Below are positions 25,060-33,144 of a stretch of 64,000 nt of DNA, one piece after another (position 1 is the first letter of the stretch; every line of letters begins with the position of its first letter). The notes under the pieces were generated by a model. It saw only the letters and a list, made by a program, of their open reading frames with translations, did not search any database and was not told where the DNA came from. Position numbers and translations under genes: made by a program. The stretch spans positions 62,001 to 126,000 of the forward strand of contig NZ_JFCB01000003.1 in the NCBI RefSeq assembly GCF_000725125.1, given 5' to 3'. Source of the DNA: Streptomyces toyocaensis. Lineage in GTDB: Bacteria > Actinomycetota > Actinomycetes > Streptomycetales > Streptomycetaceae.

Positions 25060-27282
25060 TTACGTACCGCCGGCGCCAGTGCCGGTGCTCATGGCGGTGG
25101 TCCGCACGGCAGGGGCGACGGTGGGTGCGGAAGGCGTCCCCGGGGTGCCCGGGCGGGTGGGCCACAGGGCGTGGTCGCCGAGCAGGCGGACGACGGCGGG
25201 GACCAGGAGCGGCCGGATGAGGAAGGTGTCCAGCAGGATGCCGAAGGCCATGGCGAAGCCGAACTGGAACAGTTCGCGGATCGGCTGGGTCATCAGGACG
25301 GCGAAGGTCGCGGCGAGGATGAGACCCGCGGAGGAGACGACGCCGCCGGTGCGGGTGAGGGCCGCGCCGATGGCTCCGGCCGGGGGCAGGGTGCGCAGTT
25401 CCTGCTTGAAGCGGCTCATGATGAAGATGTTGTAGTCGACGCCGAGCGCGACGAGGAAGACGAAGATGTATGCGGTGACCCGGTTGCCGATGCCTTCGTC
25501 GCCGAGGACGGTCACCGTGAAGAACGTGGTGGCGCCCAGAGTCGCCAGGAACGACAGGACGAGGGTCGCGGCCAGGTAGACCGGTGCGAGCAGCGAGCGC
25601 AGCAGGAGCACGAGGACCGCTGTGACCACGATCAGGACCAGGAGCACGATGAGGGCCGTGTCGCGGCCGAGGGCGGAGCGGATGTCGGCGTTCTGCGCCG
25701 TCTCCCCTGCGATGAGCACCGTGGCGTCCCGCACCCCGGCCGCGTCGGCCGCGGCTCGCGTGACCTGCTTGAGCGGTTCGATCGTGTCGAGCGCCTCGGA
25801 ACCGTACGGGTCGAGATCGAGGACGACGTCGTAGAAGACGGTCCTGCCGTCCTCACCGAAGCGGGGATCTCCGACCCGGCTGACATCGTCGGCGTGGGTG
25901 AGCGCGGCGGCGATCCCGGCGGGTGCGGGGCCGGCGCGGAGGTCGTCCGGAGAACGGACGACGACGGTGCTGGGCGCGATCTCGCCGGGCCCGAACTCCT
26001 CCTGGACGAGGTGCTGTCCGCGCTCCGACTCGGTGGCGGCACGGAAACCGCTGAGGGTGTTGAAGCTCTCCTGGTAGCCGAGCAGCCCCGCGCTCATCAC
26101 CACGAGCAGCACGACGACGGCCGAGGCGATCCGCACCGGGGCCCTGGCGACGACAGCGGCGACGCGATGCCAGATGCCCGCGCCGCGACTGCGTTCGGCG
26201 GCCTTGTCCACGCCTCCGGGCCAGAAGACGCTTGCGCCCAGCAGGAGGACCAGGGCGGGGATGAAGGTGAACGCCACCAGCGCCATGACGGCCACCCCCA
26301 GGGCCAGGTACGGCCCGAAGCCGTGCAGCGCGGGGGAGGCGGCCACGAGCAGGGCGAACATGGCGAGCACGATGGTGGAGGCGCTCGCGAGCACCGACTC
26401 GGCGGTCCGGTGCACCGCGGTCCGCATGGCGCGTGCGCGGTCCGGTTCCCCGGTCAGGGCCTCGCGGTAGCGGGCGGTGATGATCAGTGCGTAGTCGGTG
26501 CCCACGCCGAACAGCAGCACGGTCATGATCGAGGCGGTCTGGGAACTGACCGTGATGATCCCGGCGTCCGCGAGGAGCGCGCCGGTTGTTTCCGACACCC
26601 GCATCGCCACGCCGACGGCGAGGAGCGGCACGAGCGCCATCAGGGGCGAGCGGTAGATGGCCAGGAGGATGGCCAGCACGAGCGCGATGGTGGCCAGCAG
26701 CAGGACCTTGTCACCACCGCTGAAGACCTTCACCGTGTCGGTGGCGATCCCGGCGGGACCGGTCACGGCGACCTCGGTCGGCCCGGCCCGCTCGGCGGCG
26801 AGGGCCCGCACCTCGTCGACGGCGTGCTGGAAGGACTCGTCCGAGGGGCTTCCCGTCATGGGCACGATGACCAGCTGGGCGCCGCGGTCCCGCGAGACGA
26901 GTCCGCCCGCGGCGTCGGGAGCGGTCACCGTGGAGACCACGCCGGCGACCTGGCCGGGCCGGCCGGTTCCCGAGAGGGCCGCGGTGATACGGGCCACGGC
27001 CCGCCCGGCGCTCCGGGCGGCGTCGGCACCCTCACCGCGCACCACGATGACGGCCGGTGTCGCGTCCTGGCCCGGAAGCCGGTCGCGGACGAGGTCGCGG
27101 GCCCTCATGGAATCCGAGGCGGCGGGCGGCAAGTTGGCGGAGGCGTTGTCCTGGACGGACTCCAGAGCCGGGGCGACCCCGGCAAGGAGCCCCGCGATCA
27201 GTACCCAGAACGCCACCACCACGGCGGCGCGTTTCCTCGATCCGAGGAGGAGTCGGAGCAGACGGAGATTCATCGGTTGCAT
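25060..27282 (-). CDS. MMPL-family RND transporter
   Basis: A 740-residue membrane protein. The ATG at 27282 (MQPMNLRLLRLLLGSRKRAAV) is preferred: a GAAGG site lies seven bases upstream and the family N-terminus begins here; an ATG at 27273 is also possible. It has one N-terminal helix, a large extracytoplasmic loop, a five-to-six-helix cluster containing GVGTDYALIITARYREAL, a second loop and a second helix cluster containing ALGVDYNIFIMSRFKQEL. These two GVDY-type segments mark the two MMPL domains. Such proteins export lipids or drugs. A TetR gene lies divergently with a palindrome between them, so expression is probably ligand-induced. Confidence 0.92.
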   Translation of the reverse strand: MQPMNLRLLRLLLGSRKRAAVVVAFWVLIAGLLAGVAPALESVQDNASANLPPAASDSMRARDLVRDRLPGQDATPAVIVVRGEGADAARSAGRAVARITAALSGTGRPGQVAGVVSTVTAPDAAGGLVSRDRGAQLVIVPMTGSPSDESFQHAVDEVRALAAERAGPTEVAVTGPAGIATDTVKVFSGGDKVLLLATIALVLAILLAIYRSPLMALVPLLAVGVAMRVSETTGALLADAGIITVSSQTASIMTVLLFGVGTDYALIITARYREALTGEPDRARAMRTAVHRTAESVLASASTIVLAMFALLVAASPALHGFGPYLALGVAVMALVAFTFIPALVLLLGASVFWPGGVDKAAERSRGAGIWHRVAAVVARAPVRIASAVVVLLVVMSAGLLGYQESFNTLSGFRAATESERGQHLVQEEFGPGEIAPSTVVVRSPDDLRAGPAPAGIAAALTHADDVSRVGDPRFGEDGRTVFYDVVLDLDPYGSEALDTIEPLKQVTRAAADAAGVRDATVLIAGETAQNADIRSALGRDTALIVLLVLIVVTAVLVLLLRSLLAPVYLAATLVLSFLATLGATTFFTVTVLGDEGIGNRVTAYIFVFLVALGVDYNIFIMSRFKQELRTLPPAGAIGAALTRTGGVVSSAGLILAATFAVLMTQPIRELFQFGFAMAFGILLDTFLIRPLLVPAVVRLLGDHALWPTRPGTPGTPSAPTVAPAVRTTAMSTGTGAGGT

Positions 27283-27317
27283 CGAGGAGCCTTCGGCCGG
27301 AAGCGTGGGACGGAATG

Positions 27318-27338
27318 TTAGGGACAGGGTGTCTCTAA
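27318..27338. promoter_or_regulatory. TetR operator between MMPL and tetR genes
   Basis: TTAGGGACA (27318-27326), GGG, TGTCTCTAA (27330-27338): a near-perfect palindrome with eight of nine paired positions. It lies 36 bases upstream of the MMPL start and 92 bases before the TetR start. TGTTAG (27316-27321) and CTAACA (27350-27355 region) add a wider inverted repeat. Confidence 0.65.
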
Positions 27339-27430
27339 GATTCGCCAAGCTAACACGACCCCCCACCGCGGCCCGGCTCGGGGGTAGATTGGCGCGGGAC
27401 GGTGCGGCACCCGGAGGCGAAGCGGAGACC

Positions 27431-28036
27431 ATGCCCAAGATCGAAGCCGGCAGTGTCCGGGAGCACCGGGCCCAGCGGCTCGCCCGGCTGATCGACGCGG
27501 CAGAGGCCCTCCTGGACGAGGGCGGCGTCGAGGCCCTCACCGCGGGCGCGGTCGCCGCGCGGGCCGGCATCGCCCGCAACAGCATCTACCGCTACTTCGA
27601 CTCCATCGATGACCTGCTCGAACTCGTGGTCTCCCGGGAGTTCCCCGCCTGGACCCAAGCCGTGGAGCAGGCCATCGCGGCCGAGACGACGCCCGAAGCC
27701 CAGGCCGCCGCCTATGTCAGGGCCAATCTCGAACAGGCCGCTCGCGGCACCCACGGCTGGCGTGCCGCGCTCTCACGCGGCTCGCTCTCCCCGTCGGCGC
27801 GGGAACGAGTGAGGAGCCTGCACACCTCACTGCGCGAGGCGCTCGCCCGGGTCGTGCGCGAACTGGGCCGTCCGCAGCCGGAGCTGACCGTCGCCGTGCT
27901 CCAGGCCGTGGTCGACGCGTGCATCCGCAGGATCGACCAGGGTGACGAACTGACGACCGTGTCCGACTTCGCGGAGGATGCCACACACCGGCTGCTCGCG
28001 CCCACGACCGGACAGGACTTCCCCGGCCACACGTGA
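27431..28036 (+). CDS. TetR-family regulator of the MMPL transporter
   Basis: A 201-residue regulator starting at ATG 27431. The helix-turn-helix reads AGAVAARAGIARNSIYRYFDSIDDLLELV; the rest is an alpha-helical ligand domain. Divergence from an MMPL gene and the intervening palindrome point to local repression relieved by a transported compound. The ligand is unknown. Confidence 0.88.
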   Translation: MPKIEAGSVREHRAQRLARLIDAAEALLDEGGVEALTAGAVAARAGIARNSIYRYFDSIDDLLELVVSREFPAWTQAVEQAIAAETTPEAQAAAYVRANLEQAARGTHGWRAALSRGSLSPSARERVRSLHTSLREALARVVRELGRPQPELTVAVLQAVVDACIRRIDQGDELTTVSDFAEDATHRLLAPTTGQDFPGHT

Positions 28037-28280
28037 CGCGCCGCCCGTGAGCCACCCGTCCGTCCGCGGTGAAAGCCCGTCCCGGCGAGGTGAGCCGCCG
28101 GGAGCCATGGGGATCTCCGGTCGGTTCTCCGGCATGCCGGGTGCCGCCCTTGCTCCCGCTGCGGCGTTCGGCTCGCTCGCCGTGCCCGGCCGCACCGCGG
28201 CGCGGTCGCCGGATGTGCGGCTCCGCCGCGTGGCCGCGACCGGCACGAGGCCGAAGCCGCACGATGGGTACCCGTGCCCC

Positions 28281-28931
28281 ATGGTGACCAGCCGTGCCCC
28301 AGAGGACGCCTACACCGCCGAACCCTTCGTCCCCTCCCGCGGCGGCCTCCCCGCCCTGCGCAGGGCGGCCGCCGACTGCCGGGGCTGTCCCCTGCACCGC
28401 GACGCCACGCAGACCGTCTTCGGCGCCGGGAGCACCGACGCCCGCGTCATGCTCGTCGGGGAGCAGCCCGGTGACCAGGAGGACCGGCAGGGCAAGCCGT
28501 TCGTCGGGCCCGCCGGGAAGCTGCTCGACCGGGCGCTGGCCGAGGCGGGTGTCGACCCCGGCGAGGTTTACGTCACCAACGCGGTCAAGCACTTCAAGTT
28601 CACGCGGGCCGAGCCCCGCAAGCGCCGCATCCACAAGGCGCCCTCCCTGCGGGAGACGACCGCCTGCGCGCCGTGGCTCGCCGCCGAACTCGCCGTCGTC
28701 GAGCCGGAACTGATCGTCGTGCTCGGCGCGACCGCCGGGAAGGCGCTGCTCGGCTCCTCGTTCCGGGTCACGCAGGTGCGCGGCACGGTGCTGGAGGAGG
28801 AGATCCACGGGCGCCCCGAGCGGCTGGTGCCCACGGTCCATCCCTCCGCGGTGCTGCGGGCGGACGACCGGGAGGCCGCGTACCGGGGGCTGGTGGCCGA
28901 CCTGAGAACAGCCGCGGACACCCTGGGGTAA
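28281..28931 (+). CDS. udgX: UdgX-type uracil-DNA glycosylase (covalent uracil-DNA binder)
   Basis: A 216-residue Fe-S protein of the UDG superfamily. N-terminal Cys33 and Cys36 (DCRGCPLHRDA) and Cys129 resemble the cluster ligands. Motif A is GEQPGDQEDRQGKPFVGPAG from residue 60; motif B is HPSAVLR (187-193). The insertion KRRIH at 114-118 (VKHFKFTRAEPRKRRIHKAP) is the defining loop of UdgX, where the His (here His118) forms a covalent bond to the abasic sugar after uracil release in the Mycobacterium smegmatis protein. The role is therefore uracil-DNA capture or repair. The ATG at 28281 matches the mycobacterial N-terminus; no clear Shine-Dalgarno is seen. Confidence 0.92.
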   Translation: MVTSRAPEDAYTAEPFVPSRGGLPALRRAAADCRGCPLHRDATQTVFGAGSTDARVMLVGEQPGDQEDRQGKPFVGPAGKLLDRALAEAGVDPGEVYVTNAVKHFKFTRAEPRKRRIHKAPSLRETTACAPWLAAELAVVEPELIVVLGATAGKALLGSSFRVTQVRGTVLEEEIHGRPERLVPTVHPSAVLRADDREAAYRGLVADLRTAADTLG

Positions 28932-28947
28932 GGGATAGCATGGCCAC

Positions 28948-29472
28948 ATGCCCCTTACCTTTACGTTCGATCCCGTCGTCACCCCCGACCTGCGCGACGG
29001 CATCCTCGACCTGTGGACCGACGTCACCAACGCGGGCGGGGCGGTCGGCTTCGTGCCGCCGGCGACGCGGGACGAGATCCGTCCCGCACTGGTGCGGCAG
29101 TTCGTGTCGATGGCGGAGGAGCGCTCACGACTGCTCGTCGGGCACGACGAGGACGGCCGGGTGGCCGCGACGGCGTTCCTCACGTTCAACACCCACCACC
29201 TGATGACCCACTGGCTCTGGCTCTACACGGTGATGGTCCACCCGCGCCACCAGGGCAAGGGCTACGGCCGTGACCTGATGGCCGCCGCCGAGCGGGCGGC
29301 CCGCACCCTCGACGGCATCGAGGCGATACGGCTCTCCTGTCGCGGCGGACTCGGGCTGGAGCGCTTCTACGCCTCCTGCGGCTACAAGGAGGTCGGCCGG
29401 ATCCCGGGCGCGATCCGCGTGGCCCCCGGCGACGACCGGGACGACGTCCTCCTGCTGCTGCCGCTGACCTGA
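28948..29472 (+). CDS. GNAT-family N-acetyltransferase
   Basis: A 174-residue soluble protein. The acetyl-CoA signature lies at LYTVMVHPRHQGKGYGRDLMAAAE (V-x-P-x3-G-K-G-x-G), preceded by a central strand region (RVAATAFLTFN) and followed by GLGLERFYASCGYKEVGRIPG. The start is 16 bases after the udgX stop, so the two may be cotranscribed, although a GATAGC at about 28934 could act as a separate -10. The acceptor substrate is unknown. Confidence 0.85.
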   Translation: MPLTFTFDPVVTPDLRDGILDLWTDVTNAGGAVGFVPPATRDEIRPALVRQFVSMAEERSRLLVGHDEDGRVAATAFLTFNTHHLMTHWLWLYTVMVHPRHQGKGYGRDLMAAAERAARTLDGIEAIRLSCRGGLGLERFYASCGYKEVGRIPGAIRVAPGDDRDDVLLLLPLT

Positions 29473-29569
29473 GCCGCCGTACCCCGCTGAAAGATCCTCC
29501 ATCGGCCGTGCTTCACTGGACGTTGTCCCTTTGGGGTGTTCTGACCGTACGCATGGAAGAGTGGATGAG

Positions 29570-29881
29570 ATGCTCCGCTACACGCTGATGCGCCTCGGGA
29601 TCTTCGTGGGCTGCCTCGTGGTCGTCTGGGGTCTCGTCTACTCCGGCCTCGCCCCGCGTGGTCTGGGCGACTCCAACGGCCTGTGGGTCGTGCTGCTCGC
29701 GCTGGTGCTCTCGGCCCCGATCAGCTTCGTGGTCCTGCGCAAGGAGCGGGACCGGGCCTCCGAGCGGATCGTGCGGCGCGTGGACCGGGTCAAGGCCAAC
29801 CTCGAGGCCAACCGCACCATGGAGGACACGGGCGACGACGCCGCCCGTTCGCAGGGGCAGGCGCAGGGGCAGACCTCGTAA
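29570..29881 (+). CDS. Small two-helix membrane protein (DUF4229-like)
   Basis: A 103-residue protein from ATG 29570: two adjacent membrane helices (LGIFVGCLVVVWGLVYSGL and LWVVLLALVLSAPISFVVL), then a basic/acidic amphipathic segment (RKERDRASERIVRRVDRVKANLE) and a Gln/Gly tail. This layout fits the DUF4229 family common in actinobacteria, of unknown function. A strong terminator hairpin follows 30 bases after the stop. Confidence 0.72.
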   Translation: MLRYTLMRLGIFVGCLVVVWGLVYSGLAPRGLGDSNGLWVVLLALVLSAPISFVVLRKERDRASERIVRRVDRVKANLEANRTMEDTGDDAARSQGQAQGQTS

Positions 29882-29910
29882 CGTCCGTCACACCCGCGCA
29901 CCGCGCTTCG

Positions 29911-29949
29911 AGCGCCCCGGTTTCCGAAACCCCAGGAAACCGGGGCGCT
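29911..29949 (+). terminator. Rho-independent-type terminator
   Basis: AGCGCCCCGGTTTCC (29911-29925) pairs perfectly over 15 bases with GGAAACCGGGGCGCT (29935-29949); the loop is nine bases and the 3' side continues TTTGCGTTGT. It ends the preceding small membrane protein gene. Confidence 0.85.
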
Positions 29950-29982
29950 TTGCGTTGTATGGATGGATCTGCTCCGGAGCCT

Positions 29983-30026
29983 CTCAAAGCAAGGCTTTGA
30001 GGATCTCAAAGTTCAGGTGTTACGGT
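29983..30026 (+). promoter_or_regulatory. Promoter with overlapping palindromic operator, symporter gene
   Basis: CTCAAAGC (29983-29990) and GCTTTGAG (29994-30001) form a perfect palindrome with a 3-base centre; a third half-site CTCAAAG recurs at 30005-30011. The right arm overlaps a -35-like TTGAGG (29997-30002), followed after 18 bases by a -10-like TACGGT (30021-30026). A repressor bound here would block the symporter gene promoter. Confidence 0.6.
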
Positions 30027-30202
30027 CTTCGGGTGAAGTCAGCAGCCGTGTTCCCCACGCCCCGGAGTGTTCCGCTCGTGGCGCGCCTGCACGTGGACCT
30101 CTGCCGGGTCACCTCCGCGAACTGTCGTCCCTGACGCCGCGCGCCACCCGAGTCCCACGTCACCCTTCCTCACGCGTCCCCACAGACGGATCACAACGGA
30201 GC

Positions 30203-31504
30203 ATGTCCGTGTCCACGAACACGCAGTCCAAGCTGCCCCTGCGCGCGCCCTTCTGGGCCCAGATACTCGCCGGCCTCGTCCTGGGCGTCCTGCTCGGCTG
30301 GCTGGCCCGAAGCCAGGACCTCTCCTGGCTGGTCACCACCCTGGAGAAGGTCGGTGGCACCTTCATCGGCCTGCTGAAGCTCGCCGTCGCCCCGCTCGTC
30401 TTCTTCGCGATCCTCGTCTCCATCACCAACCTGCGGAAGGTCAACAACGCGGCCCGGCTGGCCTCGCGGACCCTCCTCTGGTTCATGATCACGTCGCTGA
30501 TCGCGGTGGCGATCGGCCTGGTCATCGGCCTGGTCACCAACCCCGGCGCGGGCACCGGCCTCACCCCGGCGGACGGCGCCGAACCGGAGAAGACCGGCTC
30601 CTGGATCGACTTCCTCACCGGCATCGTGCCGACCGACGTCATCACGCCGTTCACCGAGCTGAACGTCCTGCAGATCGTCTTCATGGCCGCCGTCGCCGGT
30701 GTCGCCGCCCTGCAGCTCGGCGAGAGGGCCCAGCCGATCCTCACCCTGAGCGAGTCCGTCCTCGAACTCCTCCAGAAGGCCCTGTGGTGGGTCATCCGCC
30801 TGGCCCCGCTCGGCACCGTCGGCCTCATCGGCAACGCCATCGCCACCTACGGCTGGGACCTGATCGGCAAGTACGCCACCTTCACCGCCGACATCTACGT
30901 CGGCTGCCTCCTCGTCCTCTTCGGCGTCTACCCGGCGCTGCTGGCGACCGTCGCCAAGGTCAACCCCGTGCAGTTCTTCAAGGGGGCCTGGCCCGCGATC
31001 CAGCTGGCCTTCGTCTCCCGCTCCTCCGTCGGCACCATGCCGCTCACCCAGAAGGTCACCGAGCGCCTCGGCGTGCCGAAGGAGTACGCGAGCTTCGCCG
31101 TCCCGTTCGGCGCGACGACGAAGATGGACGGCTGCGCCGCGATCTACCCGGCCATCGCCGCGATCTTCGTCGCCCAGATCTTCGACATCCAGCTCGGCGT
31201 CGGGGACTACCTGCTGATCGCCTTCGTCTCGGTCGTGGGCTCCGCCGCCACGGCCGGCCTCACCGGCGCGACCGTCATGCTGACCCTCACCCTGTCCACC
31301 CTCGGCCTGCCGATGGAGGGCGTGGGCCTGCTCCTGGCCATCGACCCGATCCTGGACATGATCCGCACCGCGACCAACGTCGCCGGGCAGGCCCTGATCC
31401 CGGTCGTCGTCTCCGCGCGTGAAGGGCTGCTCGACCGGGACGCGTACGACACCGTCCACGCCTCCCCGGTCGACGAGCCCCGGCAGGTGCCCGTCGCCGC
31501 CTGA
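30203..31504 (+). CDS. Dicarboxylate/amino acid:cation symporter (DAACS, GltP/DctA family)
   Basis: A 433-residue membrane protein from ATG 30203. Family hallmarks: LPLRAPFWAQILAGLVLGVLLG at the N-terminus, the Ser-rich re-entrant loop here reading VSRSSVGTMP, PFGATTKMDGCAAIYPAIAAIF (NMDG-type motif), and DPILDMIRTATNVAGQAL, which binds substrate and Na+ or H+. It imports C4-dicarboxylates or acidic amino acids; the exact substrate is not clear. It is preceded by a palindrome-overlapped promoter and followed by a GC hairpin. Confidence 0.92.
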   Translation: MSVSTNTQSKLPLRAPFWAQILAGLVLGVLLGWLARSQDLSWLVTTLEKVGGTFIGLLKLAVAPLVFFAILVSITNLRKVNNAARLASRTLLWFMITSLIAVAIGLVIGLVTNPGAGTGLTPADGAEPEKTGSWIDFLTGIVPTDVITPFTELNVLQIVFMAAVAGVAALQLGERAQPILTLSESVLELLQKALWWVIRLAPLGTVGLIGNAIATYGWDLIGKYATFTADIYVGCLLVLFGVYPALLATVAKVNPVQFFKGAWPAIQLAFVSRSSVGTMPLTQKVTERLGVPKEYASFAVPFGATTKMDGCAAIYPAIAAIFVAQIFDIQLGVGDYLLIAFVSVVGSAATAGLTGATVMLTLTLSTLGLPMEGVGLLLAIDPILDMIRTATNVAGQALIPVVVSAREGLLDRDAYDTVHASPVDEPRQVPVAA

Positions 31505-31519
31505 GCCGCCGTCCGGACG

Positions 31520-31554
31520 CCGCCCGCGCCGCCCCTGTAAGGCGCCGCGGGCGG
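31520..31554. terminator. GC-rich hairpin after symporter gene
   Basis: CCGCCCGCG (31520-31528) and CGCGGGCGG (31546-31554) form a perfect 9-base stem beginning 15 bases after the symporter stop. No T-tract is present. Confidence 0.6.
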
Positions 31555-31608
31555 TGGTGTGTCCGAGGGCGGGCGGAGCATGCGGAGCGGGCCCGTACGC
31601 TAAGCCGT

Positions 31609-32307
31609 ATGGGTGCCGTGAAGACGAAGCGGATGCCGCGTGCGGTCCGTGAACAGCAGATGCTGGACGCCGCCGTACGGACCTTCGGTCAACGGGGGTA
31701 CATGGCCGCGTCGATGGACGAGATCGCCGAACTGGCGGGCGTGTCCAAGCCGTTGGTGTACCTGTACCTCAACTCCAAGGAGGACCTCTTCACCGCCTGC
31801 ATCCGGCGGGAGGCGAAGGCCCTCACCGAGGCGGTCCGCGCCGGCGCCCGGCCGGGCCTGCCCGCCGACCGCCAGCTCTGGTCGGGGCTGGCGGCGTTCT
31901 TCACGCACACCGCCCGGCACCCCGACGGCTGGGCCGTCCTGCACCTCCAGGCGCGCACGCACGGCGAGGTGTTCGCCGCCGAGGTGGCCGCGATGCGCAC
32001 GGAGATCGTGGCGTTCGTGACGCAGCTGATCCTCGAGGCCGCCCGCGAGGCCCACCGGGACCCGGATCTGCCCGAGCGTGAGGTGTCCGGCCTCGCGGAG
32101 GCCCTGGTCGGGGCCGCCGAGGCGCTGGCCGACTGGGCCAACGCCACGCCCGGCGTCACGGCCCGGCAGTCGGCGGCCACCCTGATGAACTTCGCCTGGG
32201 CGGGACTGGGCAACCTGATGGAGGGCCGCCACTGGACGCCGCCCGACGACGAGGCCGGCGTCGGCGCCGGCGAGGCTCAGACCGGGCGGACCTCACCGGT
32301 CAGGTGA
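31609..32307 (+). CDS. TetR-family regulator of lipid metabolism genes
   Basis: A 232-residue regulator. The helix-turn-helix is REQQMLDAAVRTFGQRGYMAASMDEIA-type, ending KPLVYLYLNSKEDLF. A -10-like TACGCT about ten bases upstream of the ATG suggests a leaderless message. Its 3' end overlaps the converging MaoC gene by 31 bases. It is adjacent to MaoC, FabG and thiolase genes, and two operator-like palindromes lie at 34472-34500, so repression of fatty-acid genes in response to an acyl-CoA is likely but not proven. Confidence 0.88.
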   Translation: MGAVKTKRMPRAVREQQMLDAAVRTFGQRGYMAASMDEIAELAGVSKPLVYLYLNSKEDLFTACIRREAKALTEAVRAGARPGLPADRQLWSGLAAFFTHTARHPDGWAVLHLQARTHGEVFAAEVAAMRTEIVAFVTQLILEAAREAHRDPDLPEREVSGLAEALVGAAEALADWANATPGVTARQSAATLMNFAWAGLGNLMEGRHWTPPDDEAGVGAGEAQTGRTSPVR

Positions 32308-33137
32308 ACCCGGTCGCCGGGGCCGCGCAGCTCGAAGCGCCCGCCCCGGGCCGCGTAGGTCACCGTCCCCGGCAGGAGAACCGGCGCACGGAATCCGGCC
32401 CGTATGTCCGTCGCCTCGGGGGTGCCGTGCGCGGCGAGGCAGCGGGCCACGGTCCACATGCCGTGCGCGATGGCGCGGGGGAAGCCGAAGACCCGGGCGG
32501 TGAGCGGATGGAGGTGGATCGGGTTGCGGTCGCCGGACGCGGCGCCGTAGCGCCGGCCGACGTCGCCGGCCAGGCGCCACTCCTCGACGGCCGGCAGGGG
32601 CGGAAGCTTCCCCTCCGCGTCCTTCGGGGCCTGTGACGCGGTGGTTGTCCGGTGCCGGGCCAGATAGGTGCTCCGCGACTCCCACACGACGTCCCCGCCG
32701 GCCCGCATCCGCGTGACCACGGCGGCCTGGGTGCCGCGCCGGTGCGGGGCCAGCCCGTCGATGTGCACCGTCAGGTCGTAGACACCGGCGGACGGGGTCG
32801 CCCGGTGCCGGGTGATGCGTATCGACGTGTGGACGAGGCCGAGGAGCGGCAGGGGGAAGTCCCGCTCGCTCATCAGCCGCATGGCCAGCGGGAACCCCAG
32901 GACGTGCGGATACGTCACCGGCAGGGCGTCCTCGCCGGTCGGGAAGCCGCAGACCCGCTCGTAGGCGGTGAGCCGGGCGGGATCGACGCGCAGGCCGGGC
33001 AGGACCAGCCGGGTGCGCGGATGAGCGGCGTCGGGGCGGGGCCGTTTGAAGGGCGACAGCAGGGCGCCGCGGGCCAGGAGCGGTGCGAGGGCGGGAGTCC
33101 GGGGGAGCTCGCGCGTGGGCACGGGTGCGGAGGCCAT
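32277..33137 (-). CDS. MaoC-family (R)-specific enoyl-CoA hydratase/dehydratase
   Basis: A 286-residue soluble protein. The C-terminal hot-dog domain carries the hydratase-2 motif YGAASGDRNPIHLHPLTA with catalytic Asp203 and His208; the N-terminal half is a degenerate second hot-dog fold, as in two-domain MaoC proteins. It would hydrate enoyl-CoA to (R)-3-hydroxyacyl-CoA or run the reverse dehydration. Its start is seven bases downstream of the FabG stop, so the two form an operon. Confidence 0.9.
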   Translation of the reverse strand: MASAPVPTRELPRTPALAPLLARGALLSPFKRPRPDAAHPRTRLVLPGLRVDPARLTAYERVCGFPTGEDALPVTYPHVLGFPLAMRLMSERDFPLPLLGLVHTSIRITRHRATPSAGVYDLTVHIDGLAPHRRGTQAAVVTRMRAGGDVVWESRSTYLARHRTTTASQAPKDAEGKLPPLPAVEEWRLAGDVGRRYGAASGDRNPIHLHPLTARVFGFPRAIAHGMWTVARCLAAHGTPEATDIRAGFRAPVLLPGTVTYAARGGRFELRGPGDRVHLTGEVRPV

Positions 33138-33144
33138 GGAACGC

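Larger units (their letters stand above)
29882..30202. other. Intergenic region: terminator, promoter and leader of symporter gene
   Basis: This gap of about 320 bases holds the terminator at 29911-29949, a palindrome and promoter at 29983-30026, and then about 170 bases of C-rich leader before the symporter start, in which I see no conserved small gene. The open frame through it on the plus strand is an upstream extension of the symporter frame with Pro/Arg-rich composition. Confidence 0.5.
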
